Positions 1 to 8,321 of a stretch of 64,000 nt of DNA are shown here, piece by piece. Each line of letters opens with the position of its first letter. Within the stretch, counting starts at the first letter, position 1. Origin of the DNA: Gammaproteobacteria bacterium (lineage in GTDB: Bacteria > Pseudomonadota > Gammaproteobacteria > Pseudomonadales > Azotimanducaceae); contig JAPOYI010000245.1 in assembly GCA_026706665.1 (NCBI GenBank), positions 1 through 64,000 of the forward strand. The letters run 5' to 3'. The notes below the pieces were generated by a model that was not told the DNA's origin, ran no database searches, and saw only the letters and a list, made by a program, of their open reading frames with translations. The position numbers were made by a program, and so were the translations under genes.

Positions 1-123
1 CTCGCCGCTGGGCAGGGAGCGGGCGGGTTGCGAGGATGCCGCGGGACGGCGCGCCGCCACGGCGCGATGGGGCCGAAGGACGAGCCAGCCCGCCCGCTCC
101 CCGGATCAGCGTATGATCGCCTC

Positions 124-185
124 AAGCCGCGTCAAGGGTACGCGGCCGGCGGAGCCGGGCGCCCTGCCGGCCCTTGACACGGCTT
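124..185. repeat. Long inverted repeat beyond the integrase 3' end
   Basis: Two arms of 15 bases (124-138 and 171-185) are reverse complements with one mismatch, and the 32-base interior is GC-rich and can pair further. It lies about 30 bases past the stop codon of the integrase. It could be a transcription terminator or a structured end of the integrated element; no T-run follows it on either strand. No gene was recognised in bases 1-123. Confidence 0.45.
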
Positions 186-216
186 CGGCGTGGAATCGAA
201 GTCGCTGGCGGAACCG

Positions 217-1383
217 TTAGGCGACGTAGGCCGCCCAGTCCGCCATCAGGACGCGCCGACGGTCGAACAGATCGGTGCGCCGGTAGGCGGCCTCGACGCG
301 GTCGGTGTTGACGTGCGCCAGGGCCAGCTCGCACACCTCTCTCGGCGCGTCGGTGCACTCCGCGGCCCAGTCCCGGAAGCTCGACCGGAACCCGTGGGGG
401 ACGGCGTCGATGCCGAGGTCGCGCATCAGGCCGGACAGCGTCGACTGGTGCAGCGCGCGCCCCGTCGGCGACGGGAACACCCACGCGCCGGCGTCGGCCA
501 ACTCGCGGGCGTCGTCGAGGACTTCGAGGGCGCGGTCCGCCAGCGGCACCCGGTGCTCGCGTCCGTTCTTCATGCGCTCGGCGGTAATCGTCCAGACCGC
601 GCCGTCGCGGTCGATCTCGTCCCACCGGGCTTCGCGCGCCTCGCCCGAGCGGACGGCGGTCAGCACGAGGAACTCGAACGCGAGGCGGATGCCGGGGTAC
701 GCGTCGCAGCGCCGCACGCGCCGCAACGCGGCGGCGACCTCGGCGTGCGGCAGCGCGCGCTGGTGCTTCTGGACGGCGGTGTGCTTGGGCAGCGCGGCGG
801 AGATGGCGTCGCCGGCGGGGTTGTCCATGCGCAGGCCCTGCGCGATGGCCCACTTCATGACGGCGCCGATGCGCTGGCGCACGCGCTTGGCGGTGACGCG
901 CTTGGCGGACCAGATGGGCGACAGCACGGCCATGACGTCTGCCGTGGTCACGGCGTCGACGGTCTTGTCGCCGATGCGCGGAAAGGCGTAGGTGCCCAGG
1001 GTGGCGCGCCACTGGTGCTCCGAGCCCTTGCGGTCCTTCCAGTTGGCGGCGTGGATGGCGATGACGGTCTCCAGCGCCTCCGCGAAGGTGGGGACGGCCC
1101 TGGCCGAGCGCCGGGGATCGTGGCCGAGCGCGATCTCGCGCGCGTTCTCGAGCGCCCGCTCGCGGGCCATGCCGAGGGTGACGACGGGGTAGCGGCCGAG
1201 CCCGAGGCTCGTCGGCCTGCCGTCGATGCGGACGCTCTGCGTCCACGACTTGTTGAGTCCGCCGCGGGTCGCGGGTCTGACCAGGAGGCCGAGCCCGAGG
1301 CCGCCCCGGCCGTCGCCGTAGCGACCGGGGATGTTGACGTTCCTGACGAACGTGGCGGACAGCATGAGGGGTCTGTTTTTCAC
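217..1383 (-). CDS. P4-type tyrosine recombinase (integrase)
   Basis: Site-specific recombinase of 388 residues that would integrate and excise a mobile element. The N-terminal third resembles the DUF4102 arm-binding domain of P4-like integrases, then comes a core-binding segment (about 95-190) and the catalytic domain. The catalytic set can be read: R245 in AVRSGE, H330 and R333 in HGFRSSF, H357 in ALAHV and Y367 in EAAYRR, so the enzyme looks intact. The chosen start is GTG at 1383, preceded by AAGGAA-like bases; an ATG six codons later would also serve. P4-type integrases normally mark one end of an island inserted at a tRNA gene, but no tRNA is visible here. The gene lies beside a toxin-antitoxin locus whose antitoxin has lost its 5' end, so that junction may be an element border. 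Confidence 0.9.
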   Translation of the reverse strand: MKNRPLMLSATFVRNVNIPGRYGDGRGGLGLGLLVRPATRGGLNKSWTQSVRIDGRPTSLGLGRYPVVTLGMARERALENAREIALGHDPRRSARAVPTFAEALETVIAIHAANWKDRKGSEHQWRATLGTYAFPRIGDKTVDAVTTADVMAVLSPIWSAKRVTAKRVRQRIGAVMKWAIAQGLRMDNPAGDAISAALPKHTAVQKHQRALPHAEVAAALRRVRRCDAYPGIRLAFEFLVLTAVRSGEAREARWDEIDRDGAVWTITAERMKNGREHRVPLADRALEVLDDARELADAGAWVFPSPTGRALHQSTLSGLMRDLGIDAVPHGFRSSFRDWAAECTDAPREVCELALAHVNTDRVEAAYRRTDLFDRRRVLMADWAAYVA

Positions 1384-1479
1384 TTCCCGTTCCTTGTTCC
1401 GTTACAAAGGAGCGTTGAGAAGCAGTGTGCCCCGGTGGTACGCGGATCGTCAAAAAGTATTTGTTTATCAGAAGGTTAA

Positions 1480-1650
1480 AGTACTTCCAGCGAAATCCTG
1501 AAACCCCCTAGAACACCCCTTAAGCGGGCCACTGGTCCGGCCGCTGATGCGCCATCCCGAGAGTTCTACGGGTTCAGGCCGATTCCCGCAGGTGGTGCGG
1601 TCGTTACAAATGAGTTGGTCGACAAGCTGCGGGAAGAACTGGAGGTGTGA
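1480..1650 (+). pseudogene. VapB-type antitoxin, 5'-truncated remnant
   Basis: An open frame with no start codon encodes a C-terminus typical of the antitoxins that pair with PIN toxins: residues read FYGFRPIPAGGAVVTNELVD, ending shortly after. The usual N-terminal ribbon-helix-helix DNA-binding part is missing; an in-frame TAA at 1477 closes the frame upstream, and no ATG or plausible alternative start lies between. It ends four bases before the toxin start, the usual spacing for this operon. The remnant sits about 100 bases from the integrase start, so loss of the 5' half by integration or deletion is the simplest reading. What remains is the toxin-binding tail, which could still be made from an upstream start, though I see no evidence for that. 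Confidence 0.7.
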
Positions 1651-1653
1651 CTG

Positions 1654-2082
1654 GTGCTGTCACTATTGGATGTGAATGTGCTAATCGCCTTGCTCGACGA
1701 AAACCACGTTCACCATCCGGATGCGTCCACTTGGTTTTCTGACCACGTTGACGAAGGTTGGGCATCATGTCCCATAACGCAGAACGGCTGCCTGCGCATC
1801 GTGTCCCATCCAAGGTATCCGAATGGGCTTGAAGTGGCGGATGCCATATCTCGCTTAAGGGCGGCCGTCTCCACGCCCTATCACCGCTTTATACCTGAGG
1901 ACATCAGTCTGCTCGACGAGGACGTCATCGACCGTCGTCACCTGCTCGGTCACCGGCAACTGACGGACGCGTATCTGCTAGCACTTGCCGTCGCGCATGA
2001 CGCCCGACTGGTAACCTTGGACAAGTCAGTGCCAGTTGTCACTGTCCGGGCAGCAAGAGACTCCTCCTTGCTGGTCATCTGA
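1654..2082 (+). CDS. VapC-family PIN-domain toxin
   Basis: Ribonuclease toxin of 142 residues with a PIN fold. The N-terminal LLDVNVLIALL supplies the first catalytic aspartate, and near the C-terminus TDAYLLALAVAH and ARLVTLD supply the later acidic residues typical of the family. The GTG start at 1654 is supported by a GGAGGT Shine-Dalgarno eight bases before it, inside the end of the antitoxin frame. Length is normal and no damage is visible. Because the preceding antitoxin has lost its N-terminal half, this is an apparently intact toxin without a complete cognate partner; it may be unexpressed, inactive, or neutralised in trans. The RNA target cannot be read from sequence. Confidence 0.85.
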   Translation: MLSLLDVNVLIALLDENHVHHPDASTWFSDHVDEGWASCPITQNGCLRIVSHPRYPNGLEVADAISRLRAAVSTPYHRFIPEDISLLDEDVIDRRHLLGHRQLTDAYLLALAVAHDARLVTLDKSVPVVTVRAARDSSLLVI

Positions 2083-2132
2083 AGTCTGATCGTGAGGGGC
2101 GGCTGCGGCGGTTGACGTCGGTTCGGTCAGGG

Positions 2133-2891
2133 TCAGCGTTGCTCGGCCAAGTACAGCGACTCGACGGGCATGTATTCGGTGGATTTGGGCAATTTGCGCT
2201 GGATCACTTCCCCGCGCTCGACGGCCAATGCATACGCATTGGCGCGGCGCCTGGTGCTCAACACGCGGAAGCCGTCGTCGGTGAACGCGACGGCGCAGTT
2301 GTTGTCGATGGCGAGGCCCGGACGCCTTACGCGTTTCAGCATCTGGTGGAAGTCCTCGCGCCGGGGCACGCCATTGGTGTGGCTGTTGTAGTGGGGACAC
2401 GCGATTCCCTTGACGAAGCCGAGGCCGGTCACCGCGATGTAGCGCCAGTCGTTCGCGTTGTAGAAGGCCATCGAGTCGCTGTGGCCGCGCTCGAACCAGC
2501 AGATCGCGCCGGCGCTGACGCCGCACATGACGGCACCGCGGTCGAATGCCGCGCGCAATAGCGCATCGACGCCGAGGTGCCGCCAACGGCGCATCATCAT
2601 GAGCGTATTGCCGCCGCCCACGTAGACGATGTCCGCGCTGCCGATCTTGTCGCGGACCACTCGCGGGTCGGGTGTCGATCCGAGCAGGTGGAGCACGTCG
2701 GTCGTGCATCCGAAGCGCCTGCCGTATACCCGCTCGAACGCAGGTGTGTAATCGGGGTCGTCGCTGCTGGCGGTGGGAATCAGAAGTGCGTGCGGCCGGG
2801 ACTTGCCGGTGAAGCGGACGATCTCCCGGTCCAGCGGTTCTGTCGCCAGCGTACGTATGGCGCCGCCACCGATGGCGACAATGCTGCCCAC
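2133..2891 (-). CDS. Peptidase S51 family protein (PepE/cyanophycinase-like)
   Basis: Serine peptidase of 252 residues of the S51 family, whose members include alpha-aspartyl dipeptidase PepE and cyanophycinase. The nucleophile elbow is CGVSAGAICWFERG, with the catalytic serine at residue 126. Upstream, VGGGNTLMMM matches the family's glycine-rich strand-turn motif, and the N-terminus IVAIGGGAI is the usual first strand. Length fits PepE-type enzymes. It is the last gene of a minus-strand run argH-lptM-lysA-lipoprotein-pepE, starting 10 bases after the lipoprotein stop, so co-transcription is likely. Whether the substrate is an Asp-X dipeptide or a storage polymer cannot be told from sequence. 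Confidence 0.85.
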   Translation of the reverse strand: MGSIVAIGGGAIRTLATEPLDREIVRFTGKSRPHALLIPTASSDDPDYTPAFERVYGRRFGCTTDVLHLLGSTPDPRVVRDKIGSADIVYVGGGNTLMMMRRWRHLGVDALLRAAFDRGAVMCGVSAGAICWFERGHSDSMAFYNANDWRYIAVTGLGFVKGIACPHYNSHTNGVPRREDFHQMLKRVRRPGLAIDNNCAVAFTDDGFRVLSTRRRANAYALAVERGEVIQRKLPKSTEYMPVESLYLAEQR

Positions 2892-2901
2892 AGCGGTCTG
2901 C

Positions 2902-3642
2902 CTATTCTCGGACGAACACGCTGGTCTCGCCCGAAAAAACCTCGTCCGCGTGTTCGAGAAAGAGTTGCTCCAGTGATTCGCTTGGGAGACGGTGGGCCAC
3001 GCAGGTCCTGAGGCGCGCCATATCCGGATAGGGATCGATCCCGGCTTCAGGCGACTTGGCGCTTTGCCGTTGAATCGCCTCCGCCTCCTGCTCGCTCAGC
3101 AGCCCGGCGAGCAGGGCCTTCTTCCAGATGCGGTCCCGAATGGAGTCACGAAGGCACCGCGCATAGGCTTCTTCCGCGATGGTCAGGTCCGACGCGGCGA
3201 GTTCCCTTTCAGCCACCCTCCCCATCGTGTCGACGTCGAGATCATGAACCTTCACGCGGTTTGGCGGCGAAGGGGCGATCCGCAGGAAATAGAAGCCGGT
3301 CGCCGGATCCGCTGACGACTCGCCGTCGTTATCGAACTCCTTGTATGAGTCCATCCTCACCTGCAGGACGTGCACGGAGCCTGCGTTGATGACATTGCCG
3401 AGGAACGTCGTTCGCCGTTCTTCGGGAGACGTGACTTCGAATCCCAGCGTCTTGTCGTCGGTGCGCGAGACCTTGGCCTGCAGCCCGGCGTTACCTTCGG
3501 CCTCCTTCCAAGTGCCGATGAGGTCGTCGGCGATGGGACTCTGCTCCCAGCGCAGGGGGTTGTCGAAAGTGTCGCAGCCGGACATCGTTACAACGAGGAG
3601 CGCCGTCAGGAACATCGACAGGAGTGGCCTGGTTTCAATCAT
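2902..3642 (-). CDS. Putative lipoprotein of unknown function
   Basis: I do not recognise the family. The protein of 246 residues begins with a hydrophobic signal segment ending in VTMSGC, a good lipobox, so it should be lipidated at that cysteine and held in the cell envelope. The mature part is hydrophilic with no obvious repeat or catalytic motif; two cysteines near CLRDSI and RTCVAH could form a disulphide. The start was set at ATG 3642 because it overlaps the lysA stop as ATGA, which implies translational coupling. A start six codons upstream is possible but less natural for a signal peptide. Position between lysA and pepE suggests expression with the lysine/arginine gene cluster, not a role in it. 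Confidence 0.7.
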   Translation of the reverse strand: MIETRPLLSMFLTALLVVTMSGCDTFDNPLRWEQSPIADDLIGTWKEAEGNAGLQAKVSRTDDKTLGFEVTSPEERRTTFLGNVINAGSVHVLQVRMDSYKEFDNDGESSADPATGFYFLRIAPSPPNRVKVHDLDVDTMGRVAERELAASDLTIAEEAYARCLRDSIRDRIWKKALLAGLLSEQEAEAIQRQSAKSPEAGIDPYPDMARLRTCVAHRLPSESLEQLFLEHADEVFSGETSVFVRE

Positions 3643-4898
3643 CGCTCTTCCTGTCCGCATGACTCCTCGCCTTCCGCCGCCAGTTGATCCCTCGCTGTTT
3701 CGCGCCGCCGCACAACGTGGAATTCGTCACCTTGGACAAGCACTTCGGGGGGCCGGGAACGGCTGTTGTAGTTGGACGCGAGGACCATTCCGTATGCACC
3801 TGCCCCGAAAATAGCGAGCAACGCGTCTTCTTCAAGCGCAAGGTCGCGATCGAGCGCGAGAAAGTCCCCGGTCTCGCACACCGGTCCGACGACATCCCAC
3901 CGTCGCGGCGCCGCCGAGGAGGCGATCACGGGTTCGACGCGGTGCCAGGCCTGATATAGCGCTGGCCGTATCAGGTCATTCATGGCCGCGTCGACCACCG
4001 CGAAATTGCGGTAGCCCTCGTCAGGGGCCGGCTTCAGGTACTCCACGCGGGTGAGCAATACGCCCGCATCCGCGACCAGATAGCGGCCCGGTTCGATCAC
4101 CAGGGTCATGCCGCGCGCTGCGATCCTCGCCGCCACATCCCGGCTGAATCCCTCAAGGTCGAAGTCGGATTCGTCCCGGTAGCGGATGCTGAAGCCGCCG
4201 CCAAGGTTGAGGTGCTCAAGGTCGATCCCTTCGCTCGACAGGGTATCGACGATGCGGAACAGGCGATCCGTCGCGGCGATGTACGGTGCGGGCTCCTCGA
4301 TCTGTGAACCGATGTGACAGTCGATCCCGCGCACGTCGAGCGCGTCCGACGCGTGAGCGCGGCGATACATCTCGAGTGCCTGACCTTCGGGCACGCCGAA
4401 CTTGTTCTGTTTCAGCCCGGTGGAGATGTAGGGATGAGTCTGGGCGTCCACATCGGGATTCACGCGCACGGATACCGGTGCGACCCGCGACAGCAACCTG
4501 GCCCGCGTTTCGAGCCGGTCGAGTTCCTGGACGCTCTCGACGTTGAAACACCCGATACCGGCCTTGATGGCGAAATCGATCTCGGCGACGGACTTGCCGA
4601 CGCCGGAAAAGATGACGCGTCCGGGGTCGCCCCCGGCCAGCAGCACGCGCTCGAGCTCGCCGCCGGAGACGATGTCGAATCCGGCGCCAAGGCTCTCCAT
4701 CAACCTGAGGATGGCGAGATTGCTGTTGGCCTTGACCGAATAGCAGATGCCGGCATCGCCAAGCGACCGGGCGAGGCGCTGATACCGTTCCTCGATTGCC
4801 GATTGGGAATAGACGTACGCCGGCGTTCCCACCGCATCGGCGATGGTAGTCAGGCGTACGTCTTCAACGTGGAGTGCGTTGTCGGTTCGACTGAACAT
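3639..4898 (-). CDS. lysA: Diaminopimelate decarboxylase
   Basis: PLP enzyme converting meso-diaminopimelate to lysine, the final step of lysine synthesis. The PLP lysine lies in CYSVKANSN near residue 56 of the chosen start. Later landmarks include HIGSQI, LNLGGGF, EPGRYLVADAG and VCETGDFLA, which form the active site of fold-III decarboxylases. Length (419 residues) is normal. The start ATG 4898 gives the typical opening (few residues, then LHVEDV); ATG 4922 would add eight residues that come from a dispersed repeat and is unlikely to be original. The gene overlaps the 3' end of lptM by 49 bases because that repeat extended the upstream frame, and it overlaps the following lipoprotein gene as ATGA. 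Confidence 0.95.
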   Translation of the reverse strand: MFSRTDNALHVEDVRLTTIADAVGTPAYVYSQSAIEERYQRLARSLGDAGICYSVKANSNLAILRLMESLGAGFDIVSGGELERVLLAGGDPGRVIFSGVGKSVAEIDFAIKAGIGCFNVESVQELDRLETRARLLSRVAPVSVRVNPDVDAQTHPYISTGLKQNKFGVPEGQALEMYRRAHASDALDVRGIDCHIGSQIEEPAPYIAATDRLFRIVDTLSSEGIDLEHLNLGGGFSIRYRDESDFDLEGFSRDVAARIAARGMTLVIEPGRYLVADAGVLLTRVEYLKPAPDEGYRNFAVVDAAMNDLIRPALYQAWHRVEPVIASSAAPRRWDVVGPVCETGDFLALDRDLALEEDALLAIFGAGAYGMVLASNYNSRSRPPEVLVQGDEFHVVRRRETARDQLAAEGEESCGQEER

Positions 4899-5083
4899 GC
4901 GGCGACCTGTGCCTGCTTCCATGGAAGTACGTTGCCAGCGACGGAGGAGCGCCCACCACTTCCCTGCGCGTCAGCGATCGGGGAAGATCTCCCGGTCGAA
5001 GGCTCCTCGGGCAGGTACAGCGGACCTTTCTGGCCGCACATGGCGACCATCATGCACATCGCTGCAACGAAGGCCCAGCGCAT
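4850..5083 (-). CDS. lptM: LptM-like (YifL family) small outer-membrane lipoprotein
   Basis: Short lipoprotein that in gammaproteobacteria sits directly before lysA and, as LptM, helps the LptD/LptE lipopolysaccharide translocon mature. The signal segment ends in MCGQKGPLYLPEE; CGQKGPLYLP right after the lipidated cysteine is the family signature. The rest, about 50 residues, is unusual: it is encoded by a dispersed hairpin repeat (4919-5008) and then runs 49 bases into lysA. The native protein probably ended just after PLYLPEE, so the present tail looks repeat-derived and probably not functional. Because LptM's working part is its N-terminus, function may be kept. Confidence 0.8.
   Translation of the reverse strand: MRWAFVAAMCMMVAMCGQKGPLYLPEEPSTGRSSPIADAQGSGGRSSVAGNVLPWKQAQVAACSVEPTTHSTLKTYA
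4919..5008 (+). repeat. Dispersed hairpin repeat, copy A
   Basis: One of three related intergenic elements of 80-90 bases in this window (others at 38457-38536, inverted, and 54892-54970). Shared order: GGAAGY, then a segment with GCGACGG, then ACTTCC pairing with the first block, then TTGCG..CAGCGGTCGGGGG, a short loop, and CCCCCGGCTGAAGGCTCCT pairing with it. In this copy the second hairpin is imperfect. It lies in the lptM-lysA junction and supplies the coding sequence for the end of LptM. Confidence 0.75.
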
Positions 5084-5152
5084 GAATGTCCTCTTGGGTC
5101 AGGGCCGCAGTATAAACCCGCCGAAAAACCTGATGGCCTTGGCATGGCTGGA

Positions 5153-6547
5153 TCAGCCGCTCCCGATGCGCTCCCGCGCCTCCTTTGCCGCCGCCGCCAC
5201 CTGGTTCGGCGCCGTGCCGCCCGGCTGGTCCCGCGCCGCGAGCGAGCCTTCGAGGGAGAGGACATCTGCGACGTCTTCGCCGATGTCCTCTGCGAATCCG
5301 CGAAGTTCAGACACCGACAGGTCCGAGAGCGCGGATCCCTTCTCCTGCGCGTACTGCACGGCGCGACCCACTGCCTCATGGGCGTCCCGGAACGGCAGTC
5401 CTTTCTTCACGAGGTAGTCTGCCAGGTCGGTTGCCGTGGCGAACCCGAGTCGCGCGGCCTCGCGCATGCGCGCGGTATCCGGCCGCATGGCGGCGACGAT
5501 ATCGCCGATGGCGCGCAGGCAGTCTTTCAGCGTATCGACCGTGTCGAAGAGCGGTTCCTTGTCCTCCTGGTTGTCCCTGTTGTAGGCCAGCGGCTGGCCC
5601 TTCATCAGCACCAGGAGGCTCGTAAGGTTGCCTACGATCCGCCCGGTCTTGCCGCGAACCAGTTCCGGCACATCCGGATTCTTCTTCTGCGGCATGATGC
5701 TGGATCCGGTGCAGAACGCGTCGGGCAGTTCGACAAAGCCGAACGGCTGCGAGGTCCAGATCACCATCTCCTCGCACCAGCGCGACAGGTGCGTGGCAGC
5801 GATGGCTGCACAGGAGCAGAACTCGATCGCGAAGTCGCGGTCGCTCACGGCGTCGAGAGAGTTCTCGGCGATACGGTCGAAACCCAGTGCTTCCGCGGTA
5901 TCGGCGCGGTCGATGCGAAATGTCGTTCCCGCGAGCGCGGCCGAGCCGAGGGGCGAGACATTCAGGCGCGCGCGGCATGCCTGAAATCGTTCCCGGTCGC
6001 GGTAGGCCATCTCGAACCAGGCCAGCATGTGGTGGCCGAATGTCACCGGTTGCGCGATCTGCAGGTGCGTGAAACCCGGCATTGGATCGGCGCTGTGCCT
6101 CTCTGCCAGGTCGACGATACGTGCCATGACCCCAGTCAGATGGTCCGCGATAGCGTCGGATTCGTCGCGCAGGTACAGGCGTATGTCGGTGGCGACCTGG
6201 TCGTTGCGAGAGCGTCCCGTGTGCAGCTTCTTGCCAGCTTCGCCGACAAGCTCCGTCAGCCGCGCCTCGATGTGCATGTGGATGTCCTCGAGCGCATCGG
6301 ACCATTCGAATTCGTCCGATTCGATCTCGGCGCGGATGGTTTCGAGGCCGCCAACGATCGCATCGCGTTCGCCCTCGGTAAGGACGCCAATACGCGCGAG
6401 CATCCGCGCATGGGCGATGGAGCCGGCTATGTCGTAGCGGTACAACCGCCGGTCGAATCCAACGGAGGCGGTAAACCGGGCGACGAAGTCATCCGTCGGT
6501 TCGGAAAACCGTCCGCGCAACAGGCTGTCATCGTCTCTGTCGGTCAT
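5153..6547 (-). CDS. argH: Argininosuccinate lyase
   Basis: Cleaves argininosuccinate to arginine and fumarate, the last step of arginine synthesis; cytoplasmic homotetramer of the fumarase/aspartase superfamily. The superfamily signature [11 protein letters not shown] is present, carrying the catalytic serine loop. Other landmarks are the N-terminal [27 protein letters not shown] and [16 protein letters not shown]. The 464-residue length is standard. It points left, away from the hemCDXY genes, with a toxin-antitoxin pair now wedged between (6651-7285). argH back to back with hemC is a usual gammaproteobacterial arrangement. The lptM gene follows after about 70 bases. Confidence 0.96.
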   Translation of the reverse strand: MTDRDDDSLLRGRFSEPTDDFVARFTASVGFDRRLYRYDIAGSIAHARMLARIGVLTEGERDAIVGGLETIRAEIESDEFEWSDALEDIHMHIEARLTELVGEAGKKLHTGRSRNDQVATDIRLYLRDESDAIADHLTGVMARIVDLAERHSADPMPGFTHLQIAQPVTFGHHMLAWFEMAYRDRERFQACRARLNVSPLGSAALAGTTFRIDRADTAEALGFDRIAENSLDAVSDRDFAIEFCSCAAIAATHLSRWCEEMVIWTSQPFGFVELPDAFCTGSSIMPQKKNPDVPELVRGKTGRIVGNLTSLLVLMKGQPLAYNRDNQEDKEPLFDTVDTLKDCLRAIGDIVAAMRPDTARMREAARLGFATATDLADYLVKKGLPFRDAHEAVGRAVQYAQEKGSALSDLSVSELRGFAEDIGEDVADVLSLEGSLAARDQPGGTAPNQVAAAAKEARERIGSG

Positions 6548-6650
6548 GGGGAGAACACGTCCCGAAAAGGCAATCGGGGAAATTCGAGAGGCCGCGAATT
6601 ATACCGATGCGGTGTCAAGCGGTATTGCGTCCCGCGAAACAGTGCCCCGT

Positions 6651-7031
6651 TCAAGCCGCCAGCGTGCGGACACCGTAGAGGGGAATTCGGGCGTCCCGCG
6701 TGACGAGGACCAACCCTTCGGCCCGGGCCTGGGCGATCAGAAACCGGTCGAACGGATCCCGGTGATGCATGGGGAGATTTCCCGCCTGCTCCGCGTGATG
6801 AAAGGTGAGTGGAAGATCGACGAATCCCCGTTCGGCAACCAGTGCCCCGATGTTGTCCGGGGCAGTGAGGCGCCGCTTCGCGCGCTTCACGGCAATTTCC
6901 CAACCGGTGATGGCGCTCACGAAGACGTCATTGCGCGGGTCGGCGATTTGCGCCCGGGCGGCTTCGGCCAGCTCCGGGACGTTCGACAGGCACCACAGGA
7001 ATACATGCGTGTCGAGCAATAGCCGCTGCAT
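6651..7031 (-). CDS. PIN-domain toxin (type II toxin-antitoxin)
   Basis: Predicted ribonuclease toxin of 126 residues. The PIN active-site acids are visible in LLLDTHVFLW (first aspartate), the middle glutamate in ITGWEIAVK, and HRDPFDRFLIAQA with VTRDARI near the end. This DTHVFLW...HRDPFDR pattern is the subgroup usually paired with Phd-type antitoxins, and such an antitoxin lies immediately upstream. A TTG at 7037 overlapping the antitoxin stop, or the ATG at 7031 used here, could start translation. The operon sits between argH and hemC, normally adjacent, so it is probably a late insertion there. Confidence 0.88.
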   Translation of the reverse strand: MQRLLLDTHVFLWCLSNVPELAEAARAQIADPRNDVFVSAITGWEIAVKRAKRRLTAPDNIGALVAERGFVDLPLTFHHAEQAGNLPMHHRDPFDRFLIAQARAEGLVLVTRDARIPLYGVRTLAA

Positions 7032-7033
7032 CG

Positions 7034-7285
7034 TCAATCGGCGTCCGGAAATGTCTTCGAGTTCTCGATCGCTTCAATGAGTTCCTCGTCCTCATCGTCA
7101 AAGTCGGGAGCCATCCAGATCTCTCCCTCCAGCCCGCCGAGTTTTCGCTCTTGTCCGCGTTCGCGATAGGGCATCAGGCGAAGCCACGGATCGCCCGCCC
7201 TCGCGATCACGATGTCTTCTCCCTCCCAAGCCAGCTTGCCCAGCCTGGAAAGCTGCGATTTCGCCTGGTGCATGTTTACTTTCAT
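7034..7285 (-). CDS. Phd/YefM-type antitoxin
   Basis: Small protein of 83 residues that would bind operator DNA by its N-terminus and cover the PIN toxin with its C-terminus. The opening MKVNMHQAKSQLSRL and the following IVIARAGDPWLRLMPY match the Phd fold: a helix that lines up the protein with its DNA, then a beta-strand carrying the A-x-x-G-x-P turn. The tail is acidic and probably disordered until bound. ATG 7285 was preferred over GTG 7294 because it gives the standard opening. The stop overlaps the toxin's possible TTG start, so the two are translationally coupled. A good promoter with direct repeats lies just upstream. Confidence 0.85.
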   Translation of the reverse strand: MKVNMHQAKSQLSRLGKLAWEGEDIVIARAGDPWLRLMPYRERGQERKLGGLEGEIWMAPDFDDEDEELIEAIENSKTFPDAD

Positions 7286-7300
7286 CGCAGCCACTCGACC

Positions 7301-7344
7301 TAGCTAAGTCGGGCTAAATCTACACTAAAGCGAACACTTGTCAA
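7301..7344 (-). promoter_or_regulatory. Promoter and possible operator of the Phd/PIN operon
   Basis: On the minus strand a perfect -35 box TTGACA (7344-7339) is followed after 16 bases by TAGATT (7322-7317), a fair -10 box. Downstream of it, TTAGC occurs twice with a 10-base period, one helical turn, as in TTAGCCCGACTTAGC; this would suit autoregulation by the antitoxin. The boxes are read by eye. Confidence 0.5.
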
Positions 7345-7432
7345 GTTGAGGTGAGCCGTGATCGCCTGCGCCGAGAGGCTTGCGTGTGCGATGGAGCCGT
7401 CCATGGCCGTAGTGGTATAACCGGCGCCGCCC

Positions 7433-8320
7433 ATGAACATCATCAGGATCGCGACCCGCAACAGCCCGCTAGCCCGATACCAGGCGGAACGGGTGGGATC
7501 GCTGCTCCGGGACGCGGCGGGCGTGCCGTTTGAACTGCTCTCCATGACGACGCAGGGCGACCGGCAGACCAGCGCGAAGTTTGCGGGCAAGGGTGCCTTC
7601 GTCAAGGAACTCGAAACCGCCCTGCTGGACGGCCGCGCGGACATTGCCGTGCACAGCATGAAGGACGTTCCCGTTGCCCCTCCGGAGGGCCTGGCCGTTA
7701 CCACGGTTGGCTCGCGAGCAGATGTCCGGGATGCGTTGGTGTCGGGCGGTCTCACGTTCGATGCGTTGCCCGAAGGCGCACGCATCGGCTCTTCGAGCCT
7801 GCGGCGGCGGATGCAGCTCCGTTTCGTGCGTCCCGATCTCACCATGATGGACATGCGCGGCAACGTCGGAACGCGTCTCGGGAAGCTGGACAACGGGGAC
7901 GTCGATGCGCTCGTCCTGGCGTGCGCCGGACTCGACCGTCTTGGGCTGGGCGAGCGCATCAGCCAGCGCCTCGCCGTCGACCTCAGCCTGCCCGCCCCGG
8001 GACAGGGGGCGCTCGCGGTGGAGTATGCGACGGACCGCGGCGATGTCCGGGAGCGGTTGACGGCCATCGTGGACCCGCTGGTCGAGAAGACTGTACTGGC
8101 CGAGCGTGCCGTGGTGCGCGCGCTGGGCGCGGACTGTGCCACACCTCTTGGCGCCTACGCGGAAAGCCGAGGATCCGCCATGGCGTTGACGGCGCTATTG
8201 GGCGATGAGAGTGGCGAGCACGTGCTGCGGGTATCGGAAACCGGTGATGACCCGGTGGCGTTGGGCGAACGTGCGGCGGCCGCACTGTACGCAATGGGTG
8301 CTGAAGCACTGCTCGGCTAG
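7433..8320 (+). CDS. hemC: Hydroxymethylbilane synthase (porphobilinogen deaminase)
   Basis: Joins four porphobilinogen units into hydroxymethylbilane, the linear tetrapyrrole of haem synthesis. The dipyrromethane cofactor is attached through the cysteine in LGADCATPLGAY, residue 235. The opening IIRIATRNSPLARYQA, DVPVAPPEGL and the APGQGALAVE stretch are family landmarks. Length of 295 residues is slightly short but normal. It is the first gene of hemC-hemD-hemX-hemY, and hemD begins one base after its stop. No clear Shine-Dalgarno precedes the ATG. Confidence 0.96.
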   Translation: MNIIRIATRNSPLARYQAERVGSLLRDAAGVPFELLSMTTQGDRQTSAKFAGKGAFVKELETALLDGRADIAVHSMKDVPVAPPEGLAVTTVGSRADVRDALVSGGLTFDALPEGARIGSSSLRRRMQLRFVRPDLTMMDMRGNVGTRLGKLDNGDVDALVLACAGLDRLGLGERISQRLAVDLSLPAPGQGALAVEYATDRGDVRERLTAIVDPLVEKTVLAERAVVRALGADCATPLGAYAESRGSAMALTALLGDESGEHVLRVSETGDDPVALGERAAAALYAMGAEALLG

Positions 8321-8321
8321 C

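Noticed and set aside
217..1453. Long open frames opposite and beside the integrase
   Set aside because: They are composition shadows of a GC-rich gene: arginine- and histidine-rich, without any family pattern.
4850..5083. The long LptM tail as a real extra domain
   Set aside because: It coincides with a dispersed repeat and the start of lysA, so it is better explained as read-through of inserted DNA.
7034..7037. TTGA overlap as sure proof of a TTG start for the PIN toxin
   Set aside because: An ATG lies six bases later and neither has a strong ribosome site, so the overlap is only suggestive.
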